Positions 50,594 through 60,126 of a DNA stretch of 64,000 nt are shown piece after piece. The position numbers and the translations under genes are program-made. Under the pieces are notes generated by a model. The model was given only the letters and a program-made list of their open reading frames with translations, was not told where the DNA came from and did not search any database. Positions within the stretch are counted from its first letter, which is position 1, and each line of letters begins with the position of its first letter. The stretch comes from Hyphobacterium marinum. GTDB taxonomy: Bacteria > Pseudomonadota > Alphaproteobacteria > Caulobacterales > Maricaulaceae. Location of the stretch: assembly GCF_036330325.1 (NCBI RefSeq), contig NZ_JAZDRO010000004.1, positions 269,211-333,210 of the forward strand, in the 5' to 3' direction.

Positions 50594-51157
50594 TCAGGCC
50601 GAGCTCTTGCTCGGCATTTCCAGTCCAGACGCGCTGCTGCTCGACGAGGACGATGACGACCCGCTCGTCGAAGTCGTCGACCGCGCGGACGGCGCACTGC
50701 TGGCAGACGCCGAAGACGAGGAGGACGATTTCGCGGTGCTGCCGGACTTGTCAGCCAGCGGATCGGACGAATGGCGGCAATTCCCGTCAAAAAAGGCGCC
50801 GCTCTCGACAGACAGCGCCGAATGGACAATGTCGCCTTCGATGCGGGCGGTCGACGCCAGCTGCACCTGGCGGGCGCGGATGCTGCCGGTCACCTTGCCG
50901 CGCACGACGATGGTTTCGGCAACGATCTCGCCCTTGACGGACGCTTCTTCGCCTATCGTCAGCGAGCCGGCGCGCACATCACCATCGACGGATCCATCCA
51001 GCTGGACTTCGCCTTCGGAAGAAATCGATCCGGTCATGACCAGATCGCCGCTGAGGATTGAGGGGGCTTTCGATTTCATGTGAGACCTTTTGGGCGGAGC
51101 CGAACTGGCGTTTGCGGGAATGTCGGGAACGGAATTGTCTTTAGCCTTGCTGAACAT
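50594..51157 (-). CDS. Bactofilin
   Basis: 187 residues. The central beta-helical bactofilin domain (about 33-130) has SILSGDLVMTGSISSEGEVQ, LDGSVDGDVRAGSLTIGEEA and GKVTGSIRARQVQLASTARI. The N-terminus has a basic membrane-targeting-like stretch (PKRSHMKSKAP) and the C-terminal 50 residues are almost all Ser. Bactofilins polymerise without nucleotide and place cell-wall enzymes at stalks, buds or curves. The gene overlaps the M23 peptidase gene by 17 bp, so the two are translationally linked, as in Hyphomonas and Rhodomicrobium. Confidence 0.92.
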   Translation of the reverse strand: MFSKAKDNSVPDIPANASSAPPKRSHMKSKAPSILSGDLVMTGSISSEGEVQLDGSVDGDVRAGSLTIGEEASVKGEIVAETIVVRGKVTGSIRARQVQLASTARIEGDIVHSALSVESGAFFDGNCRHSSDPLADKSGSTAKSSSSSSASASSAPSARSTTSTSGSSSSSSSSSASGLEMPSKSSA

Positions 51158-52373
51158 ATCGGCCTGCTCTCAGGAAGCGATCGGGATCATGGTGTTCACG
51201 GCGGAACATGATTTCGTAGTGCAGATGTGTGGCGGTACTGCGGCCGGTTGAACCCATTGTGGCAATCTGCTGACCAGCCGTCACCTCGTCGCCCCGCCGG
51301 ACCTCGATTGAGTTGAGGTGGGCATAGCGGGTTACGAAACCATAGCCGTGGTCAATTTCGACGGTCCGACCATAGCCGGAGCGCCAACCGGCGTAAATGA
51401 CCCGTCCCGGTCCGGTCGCCACGATCGGCGCACGGCGATAGGCCACAAAGTCCTGACCGGAATGGAAGGCCGGCCGGCCCGTGAACGGGTCGATCCGGAA
51501 ACCGAAATCGCTGGTCTCGCGATAGGGAACCTGCAGGGGCTCGCCGAGCGGCAGTGACAGCGCCGCCATTTCGACTTCCTGGGCTTCGACCATGCGGGCC
51601 GCGATCCGCGCAATCCGCGCAGAAAAAGGATCAGTGGCGTCAAATTCGGTGCCGAAGGCATTGCCTTCCGCGATGCCCAGGAACGGGCCGCCGGTTTCCC
51701 CGCCGCGGCCTTCCTCGAGCACGTCATCCGGCCGCAGGCCGGTGAGGCGCAACACGGCGCGGAGGTTTTCCAGCCGGGCTTCGGCGGCATCCTCGGTCTG
51801 GGCAAGCACCAGGTCTTGCTGGTCAACGAGGGCGGCCACGCGGCCTTCCGGCGTTTCCATGTCGTAAACGGCCGATTGCAGCAGATCGCGCGCATTGCGG
51901 GGCGTCGGGTCGGCAGGAATTGCTGCCATCAGGATCTGGCCGTCGTCGAGGCTGGGGGAGGAGGTGAGATCTTCGCCGCCGATCTGTTCGGCCAGTGCCA
52001 CGAGCCGGCGCAGCATGTCATGACGCGCCTGGAACTCGGTCGCCGTGCGATCAAACTCCTGCATGCGGAACTCGTTGGCGGCGTTGGCGGCCGCTTCAGC
52101 AGCACGGGCCTCGGCGATCATGCGCCGGGAATCCTGGCTGATCCGGTTCATTTCCGCGGTCCGGGCCGCGATCTGCTGGCCGTGGAAGGCCACGGAGACC
52201 GTCGCAAAACAAAGCCAGCCGGTCAGAATGGCGGCGCTGAGAATCGCGCCGAGCTGTAATTCAGTGGTGATTTCGAAATAGCGAACCTGACCATCACTGC
52301 GATGGTAGATTTGCCTGTTCGGAAACCATCGCTGCGCGGCTCCCCACGCCGATTGAAACACACCAGAGATCAT
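51141..52373 (-). CDS. M23 (LytM) family peptidoglycan endopeptidase, bactofilin partner
   Basis: 410 residues from ATG 52373; a GTG at 52424 gives 427 but lacks a ribosome-binding site. A cytoplasmic head precedes one membrane helix (LQLGAILSAAILTGWLCFAT). A coiled coil (about 80-140) follows, then the LytM domain with zinc ligands in FHSGQDF and the HxH of HLHYE, both intact. It likely cleaves cross-links between peptide stems. In stalked budding relatives the homologue LmdC acts with the bactofilin BacA, and this overlapping pair suggests the same. It is 126 bp downstream of bcp. Confidence 0.9.
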   Translation of the reverse strand: MISGVFQSAWGAAQRWFPNRQIYHRSDGQVRYFEITTELQLGAILSAAILTGWLCFATVSVAFHGQQIAARTAEMNRISQDSRRMIAEARAAEAAANAANEFRMQEFDRTATEFQARHDMLRRLVALAEQIGGEDLTSSPSLDDGQILMAAIPADPTPRNARDLLQSAVYDMETPEGRVAALVDQQDLVLAQTEDAAEARLENLRAVLRLTGLRPDDVLEEGRGGETGGPFLGIAEGNAFGTEFDATDPFSARIARIAARMVEAQEVEMAALSLPLGEPLQVPYRETSDFGFRIDPFTGRPAFHSGQDFVAYRRAPIVATGPGRVIYAGWRSGYGRTVEIDHGYGFVTRYAHLNSIEVRRGDEVTAGQQIATMGSTGRSTATHLHYEIMFRREHHDPDRFLRAGRYVQQG

Positions 52374-52498
52374 GCGTTGCGTCCGCCGTCTGTCTCTTCT
52401 CGCCCCGTTCGATACATGTGACACGAAAAGAAGAAAGTTATCAACAATCCGTTATGCAATCGGCGGGCCGTTGTGCGGCCGCGCCGGCGAAGGCGATC

Positions 52499-52972
52499 TC
52501 AGTCGCCGAGGGTCTGCACGAATTCCAGTACCTCTTCAGCGTGTCCCTTGACCTTCACCTTACGCCAGATGCGGGCAATCTGACCTTGCCTGTTGATGAC
52601 GAATGTGGCGCGCTCGATACCCATATAGGTGCGCCCGTACATGTTCTTTTCGACCCAGACACCGTAGGATTCGACGAGGTCACCGTCGGGGTCGGCGGCC
52701 AATGTCACCGTCAGGTCGTGCTTCGCCTTGAAATTGTCGTGCTTTTTCACGCTATCTTTCGAAACGCCGATGACAGTCGCGCCAGCGGCGGCAAATTTTT
52801 CCCCGAGCTGGCTGAATGCGATCGCTTCCGTGGTGCACCCGGGCGTATCGTCCTTCGGATAGAAATAGAGAACGACGATTTTGCCTTTGAGATCGCCCAG
52901 TGAGACCTGTCCTCCGCCATCGGTTTGGGCGGTGAAGTCCGGAGCTTTCATCTCTTCGGTAAGCGTCGTCAT
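52499..52972 (-). CDS. bcp: Bcp/PrxQ peroxiredoxin, one-Cys form
   Basis: 157 residues from ATG 52972; the longer frame upstream is not homologous. Peroxidatic Cys46 lies in PKDDTPGCTTEA, followed by Ile at 51 where two-Cys PrxQ proteins have the resolving Cys. The other family parts, VVLYFYPKD, VIGVSKDSVKKHDNFK and RATFVINRQGQIARIWRKVK, are present. It reduces hydroperoxides in the cytoplasm, here presumably recycled by an external thiol. Its start is 102 bases from the AsmA-like gene on the other strand. Confidence 0.93.
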   Translation of the reverse strand: MTTLTEEMKAPDFTAQTDGGGQVSLGDLKGKIVVLYFYPKDDTPGCTTEAIAFSQLGEKFAAAGATVIGVSKDSVKKHDNFKAKHDLTVTLAADPDGDLVESYGVWVEKNMYGRTYMGIERATFVINRQGQIARIWRKVKVKGHAEEVLEFVQTLGD

Positions 52973-53074
52973 GGGGGCATGCCTCTCTGTGCTGGCCGTC
53001 AGGTCCGATGTGCGCGAACCCTCGCGATTCCCGCCCCGCCCGTCCAGTCCCGAATCCGTGACGGGGGCGCGGTC

Positions 53075-56000
53075 ATGGTGAAGCGCACGATCCGCCTGAC
53101 CCTGATCTACGCGCTCGAGGCCGTGGCGGTTGTTTTCACGCTGGCCATTTTCGCCGGTGCGCTCTTGCTGTGGCGGCTGGCCGAGGGGCCGATGTCCCTC
53201 GATTTCGCCCGCGGTTATGCCCAGGAGCGTCTGGCCCAGGCGTTTGACGGGGACCTGGTCTCGCTTGGCGATCTGACCATGCGGTTCGATCCTGACAGTG
53301 CCCTGATCTTCGTGACAGCCCGCGATGTGTCCGTCGCAGAAGTCGGCGGCGCGGTGGTGACCCGCGCGCCGCTGATCGAGGCTGGCTTGGCGCTCGATGC
53401 TCTGCTGCTGGCGCGGGCCACCCCGGTGGAAGTCACCATTATCGGCGGCTCGGTGTCGTTGGTCCGGCGGGCAGACGGTGCCGTCGGCGCGGGGCTGGGT
53501 GTCCCCGAGCGCGTCGCCCGAACCGCCCGTCAGCCCGGCGGGCAACGCGATACCGATGCACTTCTGGAACTGCTGCGGGATCCGGCGCGGTCGGATGCGC
53601 TCGGCCGCCTGCGGCGTGTACGGGTGGAGAACACAAGGGTTCGCGTTCAGGACGATCTCTATGGCCTGGCCTGGTTGATCGATGATGCCGGACTGGAGAT
53701 CGAACGGACGGCCAATCGTTTCATCATCGACCTGACCGGGGATTTCGTGACGACTTCCGGCCTGTCGCCGCTCGACATGCGCCTGGAAGCCGGCGCGGAC
53801 CTGGGCTCCTTCCTGCTTGAGGCCGATGCGTCGAACGTCCGCCTGCCTGCCCTGGCACCGGTCAGCGGACCGTTTGCCGGTCTTGGCGCGCTTGATGCCC
53901 CGGTCAGCCTCGACCTGACGCTCAGTGCCGACCGCGAAGACGGCATCAGGGCGGCCGACATTGCGCTTGAGGTCGGCGAGGGGATGCTCCGTCTCGGCGA
54001 GGACGGACAGGACTTTCAGGCCGCCCGGCTGACAGTTGAATACCTGCCCGAGACCGGCGAAATCGTGATGCGGGACGGCATGATCCGGTCCGACCTGGTT
54101 TCATTCGAATTCGGCGGCCGCATTTTCGAGATGCGCGACTTTGCGAGCGCCTATCCGCGCCGCTTGCGATACGAACTGACTTTGACGGACGGCATTTTCG
54201 CGCCGCCCGGTGTTTTCGAAGCGCCGATAGACTGGTCGCGCTTTCATGCGGCCGGTCAGATGGACCTGGCCGTCTTCTCCATCGATTTCGATCAACTCGA
54301 CGCCGATATCGGAGCGCTGGAGGCACGCCTTGTCGGGGATCTCGCCCTGCGCGAGGTCGAAGCGGGGCGCTGGCTGCCCGATCTCCGTCTCGCGGGACCG
54401 ATCTCGGGTGATATCGGCGTACGCGATGTGCTGGCCTACTGGCCCGTGGAACTGGCCGATGGCGCGCGTGTCTGGGTCGATGAACACGTCAATGGTGGCC
54501 GCGGCTATGGGGCCGTGTTCGAAATCGATATGCCGGCCGAAGCCATCGTCGCGGGCGTGTTGCCCGATGACGCCATGCGGCTCAGCTGGAATTTCGACAA
54601 CGCGGATTTCAACTATCTGACGACCATGACGCCGGTTGTGAACGGACGCGGTCGGGCCATCCTCAATGGCAATTCGATGGAGATTGCCCTGACGAGCGGT
54701 CAGGTCGGCGATATCGAGATTGTCAGTGGATTTGTCGATATTCCCCGACTCAATCCGAAAGGCGCGGTTGCCCGGTTTGGTGCCGTGGCCCGGGCGCGTG
54801 CCGAGGACGTGCTTCAGCTCATCGACCAGGAGCCGCTGACCATCCCCAGTGACTATGGCCTCGACCCCGCAAGTATCACCGGGACGGGCGAAATACAGGT
54901 CGAAATTTTCAGACCCATGCTCAGCGATGTTCCGGTCGAGGATATCCGTTTCAGTATCGAGGCGAATTTCGCTGACGTCAGCGCGCCGACCGGATTTGGC
55001 GACATCCGGATTTCCGAAGGCGAGGTGACCCTCACGGCGGATGAAAACCTGTTGACCGCGTCAGGCCCGGTCCGGTTCGGGCCAGCTCCGGCCAATCTCC
55101 GGTGGGAAGAGGATTTCACGCTGGAGGAGGGGATTTCCTCGACCCGCTTCCGCCTTGAGGCCCTGCTCGATTCCGCCGCCCTTGACGAATTTGGCGTGCC
55201 ACTCCGGCGCTATGTCGACGGCGATGTCCGGGTTATTGCCGAGACGCTCGGCGAAGCGCTCGATTTTGAAAGTGTCACGGTTTCAGCGGACCTGAGCGAG
55301 GCGATAATCGAGGCCCCGGGCGGGGTCTGGGAGAAACCCCTCGGTGAACCTGCGACGGCCAGCATGGCCTATGCGGGCGGCGCGGACGGTGAGCGCCGGT
55401 TTGAGTCGATAGAGGCGCGGGCCGACGGGCTGGAAATCACCGGAAGCGCCGCACTGGCCGAGGACGGCCGCCTGCTCGAGGCAAATTTCGACCGGATCCA
55501 TATTGGAAATTTCGTCAGCGGTTCGATGGGGGTGGCGCGGGAAGGCGGACCCGATGGCCGCCTCGCCATCGCCGTGTCAGGGGATTATCTGGATGCGCGG
55601 GGCTTCCTGCCCGGGTTGGGTGACCTCGGGGGAACCGGGGCTCCGCCGCCGCCCTTGCTGCTCGGGGTCGATCTCGACCGGGTCCGGGCCACGGATGACA
55701 GCGAATACACCGACGTCGTGATTGATTGGCGGTCGAGTGCGGGCGGGTCGGAGTATCTTGACGTCACCGGCACCGGGCCGGGCGGCGCGCTGGCGTTGCG
55801 CATGACGGGGGCGGAAACTGGCGCGCCACGTGAGCTCTCGATCCGGTCCCCGGATTTCGGCCACGCCCTTCGCCTGTTTGGCCTGTACGAGAATGTCACG
55901 GGAGGCGAATTGCGCATCAATGGCACGCTGCCGCCGTCAGGTGAGGCGGGACGCACCGTCCTGCGCATCGAAAGCGATGATTTCACCTTGAACCGCATGC

Positions 56001-56557
56001 CGGTCCTCGCGCGCATTCTCGCCGCGGGCTCGTTTGAGGGGCTGGGTGCACTCCTGAACGGAGAGGGGATCGGCTTCGAATCACTTCGCGCTGACATAGC
56101 CTTCGAGGACGGCCTCCTGATCATTGACGAAGCCCGCGCGGCCGGTCCCTCCCTGGGGGTGACAACCGAAGGCTCGGTTGACCTTGAGGGAGACACGATT
56201 GCGCTCGACGGTGTGCTCGCGCCGTCCTACGGGCTCAACTCGTTGTTCGGCGGGCTACCGGTGATCGGGGAAATGCTTGTGTCGCGTCCCGGCGAAGGCG
56301 TCATCGGGGTCACCTTCTCGGTCGAAGGACCGTTTGAAGGCCCGACTGTCTTTGCCAACCCGCTGTCCGCGCTTGCGCCGGGCGTGCTGCGCCGCATCTT
56401 CGAGGGCACGGCCGCGGAGCGCGCGGCGCGCGACCGGGCACAAGACATCGCCAATACGCCGGTTGAAACCGTCGATCCCGATCTTGAGCCGGAGCTTCAG
56501 GATGAGGGCGGCGAGACCGCGGCGACTGAGGACGAAACGCCGGATCCTATCGACTGA
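53075..56557 (+). CDS. Large AsmA/YhdP-like inner-membrane anchored protein
   Basis: 1160 residues: an N-terminal membrane helix (LIYALEAVAVVFTLAIFAGA), then a very long beta-rich periplasmic region. The C-terminal part has the AsmA-type pattern LRIESDDFTLNRMPVLARIL, LGVTTEGSVDLEGDTIALDG and SYGLNSLFGGLPVIGEML, then GVTFSVEGPFEGPTVFANPL. YhdP, TamB and AsmA proteins form long grooves that carry phospholipids to the outer membrane, and this is the likely role. The tail is acidic (PDLEPELQDEGGETA). The start at 53075 is the ATG nearest the helix. It is convergent with tyrS (two bases between the genes). Confidence 0.85.
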   Translation: MVKRTIRLTLIYALEAVAVVFTLAIFAGALLLWRLAEGPMSLDFARGYAQERLAQAFDGDLVSLGDLTMRFDPDSALIFVTARDVSVAEVGGAVVTRAPLIEAGLALDALLLARATPVEVTIIGGSVSLVRRADGAVGAGLGVPERVARTARQPGGQRDTDALLELLRDPARSDALGRLRRVRVENTRVRVQDDLYGLAWLIDDAGLEIERTANRFIIDLTGDFVTTSGLSPLDMRLEAGADLGSFLLEADASNVRLPALAPVSGPFAGLGALDAPVSLDLTLSADREDGIRAADIALEVGEGMLRLGEDGQDFQAARLTVEYLPETGEIVMRDGMIRSDLVSFEFGGRIFEMRDFASAYPRRLRYELTLTDGIFAPPGVFEAPIDWSRFHAAGQMDLAVFSIDFDQLDADIGALEARLVGDLALREVEAGRWLPDLRLAGPISGDIGVRDVLAYWPVELADGARVWVDEHVNGGRGYGAVFEIDMPAEAIVAGVLPDDAMRLSWNFDNADFNYLTTMTPVVNGRGRAILNGNSMEIALTSGQVGDIEIVSGFVDIPRLNPKGAVARFGAVARARAEDVLQLIDQEPLTIPSDYGLDPASITGTGEIQVEIFRPMLSDVPVEDIRFSIEANFADVSAPTGFGDIRISEGEVTLTADENLLTASGPVRFGPAPANLRWEEDFTLEEGISSTRFRLEALLDSAALDEFGVPLRRYVDGDVRVIAETLGEALDFESVTVSADLSEAIIEAPGGVWEKPLGEPATASMAYAGGADGERRFESIEARADGLEITGSAALAEDGRLLEANFDRIHIGNFVSGSMGVAREGGPDGRLAIAVSGDYLDARGFLPGLGDLGGTGAPPPPLLLGVDLDRVRATDDSEYTDVVIDWRSSAGGSEYLDVTGTGPGGALALRMTGAETGAPRELSIRSPDFGHALRLFGLYENVTGGELRINGTLPPSGEAGRTVLRIESDDFTLNRMPVLARILAAGSFEGLGALLNGEGIGFESLRADIAFEDGLLIIDEARAAGPSLGVTTEGSVDLEGDTIALDGVLAPSYGLNSLFGGLPVIGEMLVSRPGEGVIGVTFSVEGPFEGPTVFANPLSALAPGVLRRIFEGTAAERAARDRAQDIANTPVETVDPDLEPELQDEGGETAATEDETPDPID

Positions 56558-56559
56558 TC

Positions 56560-57813
56560 CTACTCCGGGCGCGCGAGCGCGTGCCGCTTCTTGCCGGCGG
56601 ATATCTTGATTGCCCCGTCCTCGACATGGGCCGTCGATACCGTGGCCTGGGGGTCGGTGACGGTCTGGCCGTTCACCTTCACGCCGCCGCCCTTGATCAG
56701 CCGCTTGGCCTCGCCATTCGACTCGGCAAAGCCCGAACCGGTGAGCAGTTCCAGAACGCCCACATCGCCGGTAGCGAGCCGGGCCGCGTCAACGGTGAAG
56801 CTGGGCAGGCTTTCGCCCGCACCACCGGCAGCAAAGGTCGCCTTTGCTGTGGCTTCGGCCTCGCGCGCTGCCTCGGACCCGTGCAGCATCGTGGTGGCTT
56901 CATTGGCCAGCGTGATCTTGGCCGCGTTGATTTCGGCACCTTCCAGGGCTTCCAGCCGCGCGATTTCGTCGAGCGGGAGGTCGGTGAACAGCTTCAGGAA
57001 ACGGCCGACATCGGCGTCTTCGGTATTGCGCCAGAATTGCCAGTAGCCATAGGGGCTGAGCATGTCGGCATTGAGCCAGACTGCGCCTTCGGCTGTCTTG
57101 CCCATCTTAACGCCCGAGGCCGTCTGGATGAGTTCGGTGGTAAAGCCGTAGACTTCTTTCTGGTCGACACGCCGGCACAGCTCCACGCCATTGATGATAT
57201 TGCCCCACTGGTCGGCACCACCAAGCTGGAGCGTGCAGCCATAGCGCCGGTTCAGTTCCAGGAAATCGACGGCCTGGAGCAGCATGTAATTGAATTCCAG
57301 GAAGGTGAGCGGCTGCTCCCGGTCGAGCCGCAGCTTTACGCTGTCGAATGTCAGCATCCGGTTGATGGTGAAATGCGGGCCGTATTTGCGCAGGAATTCG
57401 AGGTAGCCGAATTCCGACAGCCACTCGTCATTGTCCACGACAAGGGCATCGGTCGGTCCGTCGCCAATGGTCAACAGCTTGTCGAAGGCGGTCAGGATGC
57501 CGGCCTTGTTTTCGGCGATCCGCGCCTCGTCCATCATGGAGCGCGACTTGTCCTTGCCGGACGGGTCGCCGATTTTCGACGTGCCACCACCCATCAGGAT
57601 GATCGGCTTGGCCCCGGCCTGCTGCATCCGGCGCAGCATCATGATCTGCACCAGCGAGCCGACATGGAGGCTGGTCGCTGTGGCATCAAAGCCAATATAG
57701 CCAACCATTCCGCCTTTGGCGGCGGCTTCATCTATCGCCCCGATATCGGTAGCCTGATAATGATAGCCGCGCTCGACGAGAATGCGCACGAGGTCGGATT
57801 GATGCTGGCTCAT
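56560..57813 (-). CDS. tyrS: Tyrosyl-tRNA synthetase
   Basis: 417 residues, class I synthetase of the TyrRS-S type. The HIGH-like motif is TSLHVGSLVQIMML, the tyrosine-binding region has NYMLLQAVDFLELNRRYGCT and QLGGADQWGNIINGVEL, and the KMSKS-like motif is VKMGKTAEGAVWL. A C-terminal S4 RNA-binding domain (about 345-410, RLIKGGGVKVNGQTV) completes the protein. It charges tRNA-Tyr. It diverges from anmK. Confidence 0.97.
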   Translation of the reverse strand: MSQHQSDLVRILVERGYHYQATDIGAIDEAAAKGGMVGYIGFDATATSLHVGSLVQIMMLRRMQQAGAKPIILMGGGTSKIGDPSGKDKSRSMMDEARIAENKAGILTAFDKLLTIGDGPTDALVVDNDEWLSEFGYLEFLRKYGPHFTINRMLTFDSVKLRLDREQPLTFLEFNYMLLQAVDFLELNRRYGCTLQLGGADQWGNIINGVELCRRVDQKEVYGFTTELIQTASGVKMGKTAEGAVWLNADMLSPYGYWQFWRNTEDADVGRFLKLFTDLPLDEIARLEALEGAEINAAKITLANEATTMLHGSEAAREAEATAKATFAAGGAGESLPSFTVDAARLATGDVGVLELLTGSGFAESNGEAKRLIKGGGVKVNGQTVTDPQATVSTAHVEDGAIKISAGKKRHALARPE

Positions 57814-57881
57814 AGGTTCGGCCTGTTGTGTTTCTGTCTCCGCCTTTTAACGGCGGGAAGCGGGAAACGGGAAGAGGCCGT

Positions 57882-58985
57882 ATGTATCGCATAATCGGAT
57901 TGATGAGCGGAACCTCGCTCGATGGCGTCGATGCGGCGCTGATCGAGACCGATGGCGAGACCGAGATCCGTCCTATCGCCGGGTTCGAACTCGCCTACGC
58001 GCCACGCGAACGTGCCGCCCTGCAAGCGGCCGTGGACGCGGCACTCCTATGGCAATTCGGCGGGGCCGACCCCGAGGCGTTCGAACAGGCCGAACATGTC
58101 CTGACAGACGCCCACGCCCATGCCGTCCAGCGCCTGCTAACCAAGGCTGACCTGCACAGTGACGACATCGATCTGATCGGGTTTCACGGCCAGACGGTTC
58201 TTCATCGTGCACCGGCAAACGGTAAGCCCGGCGCCACGCGCCAACTCGGCGACGGCGAGGCATTGGCCAAGCGGCTGGGGATCGATGTGGTCTATGATTT
58301 CCGCTCCGCCGATGTGGAGGCGGGCGGGCAGGGCGCGCCATTGGCACCGCTCTATCACGCTGCGTTGGCGGCGCGCGACGGGCTCGAAACCCCGCTCGTC
58401 GTCCTCAATCTCGGCGGCGTGGCGAATGTCACCTGGCTCGGAGGTGACGATCCGGTCGCCTTCGATACCGGCCCGGCCAGCGGGCTGATCGACGCCTGGT
58501 GTCAGCGCGTCGCCGGCATTCCATACGATACGGACGGCCTGTTGGCGGGGCGGGGCAAGGTCGACGCCGCCGCACTGAAAGAGCTGATGAGCCACAGCTT
58601 TTTTGCGCTGGAGCCGCCCAAATCCCTCGACCGGTGGGATTTCTCGCTGGATGCGGTTGCCGATCTGGCACCCGAGGACGGGGCCGCGACTCTAACCGAG
58701 TTCACGGCCCGCACGGTCGCAGGCGCCATTACGGCCATGGGCGAACCACTGCGCGTCCTCGTCACCGGCGGGGGGCGCAAGAACCCGGCGATGATGGCGC
58801 GTATAGCCGCGCTGCTCGACTGCCCGGTCGAGCCTGTGGAAGCCGCCGGCTGGAATGGCGATCTGATGGAGGCGGAAGCCTTCGCCTGGCTCGCCGCGCG
58901 TTCGGTCCGCGCCGTGCCGCTGTCACTGCCGACAACGACCGGCGTACCCGAACCCATGACGGGCGGAGAGCTGGCGCGGGCGTAG
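57882..58985 (+). CDS. anmK: Anhydro-N-acetylmuramic acid kinase
   Basis: 367 residues from ATG 57882 with GAAGAGG upstream. ASKHA fold: phosphate-1 loop IGLMSGTSLDGVDAAL, DLIGFHGQTVLHR, LNLGGVANVTWL, AFDTGPASGLIDAW, and ATP-binding VLVTGGGRKNPAMMARIA. It phosphorylates and opens 1,6-anhydro-MurNAc to MurNAc-6-phosphate in cell-wall recycling. The next recycling enzyme, MurQ, is not adjacent. Its 5' region is shared with tyrS. Confidence 0.96.
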   Translation: MYRIIGLMSGTSLDGVDAALIETDGETEIRPIAGFELAYAPRERAALQAAVDAALLWQFGGADPEAFEQAEHVLTDAHAHAVQRLLTKADLHSDDIDLIGFHGQTVLHRAPANGKPGATRQLGDGEALAKRLGIDVVYDFRSADVEAGGQGAPLAPLYHAALAARDGLETPLVVLNLGGVANVTWLGGDDPVAFDTGPASGLIDAWCQRVAGIPYDTDGLLAGRGKVDAAALKELMSHSFFALEPPKSLDRWDFSLDAVADLAPEDGAATLTEFTARTVAGAITAMGEPLRVLVTGGGRKNPAMMARIAALLDCPVEPVEAAGWNGDLMEAEAFAWLAARSVRAVPLSLPTTTGVPEPMTGGELARA

Positions 58986-59138
58986 TCGCGGGAGGTCCCG
59001 GATCGGCTTCGCCGTCCGGGAATTCAGAGTTGTTGCCTGCGATGAGTTGAAACCCCGGGCGGCGTAGCCGAACCGGGGCCTCAGATTTGGTGGCGAAAGA
59101 GGTCCCGGCGTCTGCCGAGAAAACGGATCAAGCGCGTC

Positions 59139-59196
59139 ATCTCCCGGCTTGTCCGGGAGATCTTGCATTCGAGATGCCCCGAATAAATCGGGGCAT
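59139..59196. repeat. CCCGG palindromes after anmK
   Basis: ATCTCCCGG-CTTGT-CCGGGAGAT (59139-59161) and ATGCCCCGA-ATAAA-TCGGGGCAT (59174-59196). The second is identical to the copy at 15855-15877, including GAG before it. Both are perfect 9-bp stems in the 259-bp gap between anmK and the convergent hydrolase; no gene is seen there. Confidence 0.75.
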
Positions 59197-59244
59197 GACG
59201 CAGCATGGAGCATTCTCCTTCCCCTATATGGGAAAGGCCCGTGC

Positions 59245-59913
59245 CTAATCCTTCGGCTTGCGCTCGTTGAAGACGATGGGCAGACGGCGGTCGAGATAGT
59301 CCTCGATACGCTGTTCGAGCTGGGGCATGTGATTGGCGAACATGTGGCCCGCACCCGGCTCGATCTCGCGTGTGATCTCGATCCCCTTCTGGACGCGGAT
59401 CTTGCTCATCACCCGGTCGACATCATCGGTCGGCACGATCTTGTCTTCCGACCCCTGGATGATGATGCCCGAGGCGGGGCAGGGCGCGAGGAAGGTGAAG
59501 TCGTACATGTTGGTCGGCGGCGCGACCGAGATGAAGCCGGCCACTTCCGGGCGGCGCATCAGGAGCTGCATGCCGACCCAGGCCCCGAAGGAATGTCCGG
59601 CGACCCAGGAAAACGGCGCATTGCCGTTATAGGCCTGGATCCAGTCGAGCGCCGTGGCGGCATCGGACAGCTCGCCAAGGCCCTGGTCATAGCTGCCCTG
59701 GCTGCGGCCGACGCCGCGGAAGTTGAAGCGCAGCGTGGCAAAGCCGCGCCGGCGGAAGACGTCATACATCATCACCGAGGAGAGGTTTTCCATATTCCCC
59801 CCGCCCAGCGGGTGGGCATGGAGAATCAGCGCGATCGGCGCGAACTCTTCCTTGCCGGGGGTGTACTTGCCTTCCAGGCGGCCTTCCGGGCCGGGGATGA
59901 TTACGTCGGGCAT
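59245..59913 (-). CDS. Alpha/beta hydrolase (dienelactone-hydrolase-like, unknown substrate)
   Basis: 222 residues. HAHPLGGGNMENLSSVMM near the start carries the oxyanion-hole region, FNFRGVGRSQGSYDQGLGEL is the next loop, and VAGHSFGAW holds nucleophile Ser108. IIQGSEDKIVP supplies the acid and EPGAGHMFANH the His. All triad positions are present. Proteins of this form are widespread in alphaproteobacteria next to the iscR-suf operon, but their substrate is unknown. Cytoplasmic. Confidence 0.88.
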   Translation of the reverse strand: MPDVIIPGPEGRLEGKYTPGKEEFAPIALILHAHPLGGGNMENLSSVMMYDVFRRRGFATLRFNFRGVGRSQGSYDQGLGELSDAATALDWIQAYNGNAPFSWVAGHSFGAWVGMQLLMRRPEVAGFISVAPPTNMYDFTFLAPCPASGIIIQGSEDKIVPTDDVDRVMSKIRVQKGIEITREIEPGAGHMFANHMPQLEQRIEDYLDRRLPIVFNERKPKD

Positions 59914-60126
59914 GTTGGGGTGGGCCTCTTTGTCGTATTCCGACCAAATTGCTCGGGTATTGCTGAGAAATCCTGCAGAACCTGTGCTATTTGGTCGCCT
60001 TTAAACTTGACTGCCACGCTCAGATATTTACGTCCTGACCGGGCGCAGGCGGGTGGCCGCCTATCCAGAAGCGCGCGCTATAGCACAGGCCCGGCTCGCG
60101 ATGCGAGCGTTTAACGGAGGCGAGCG

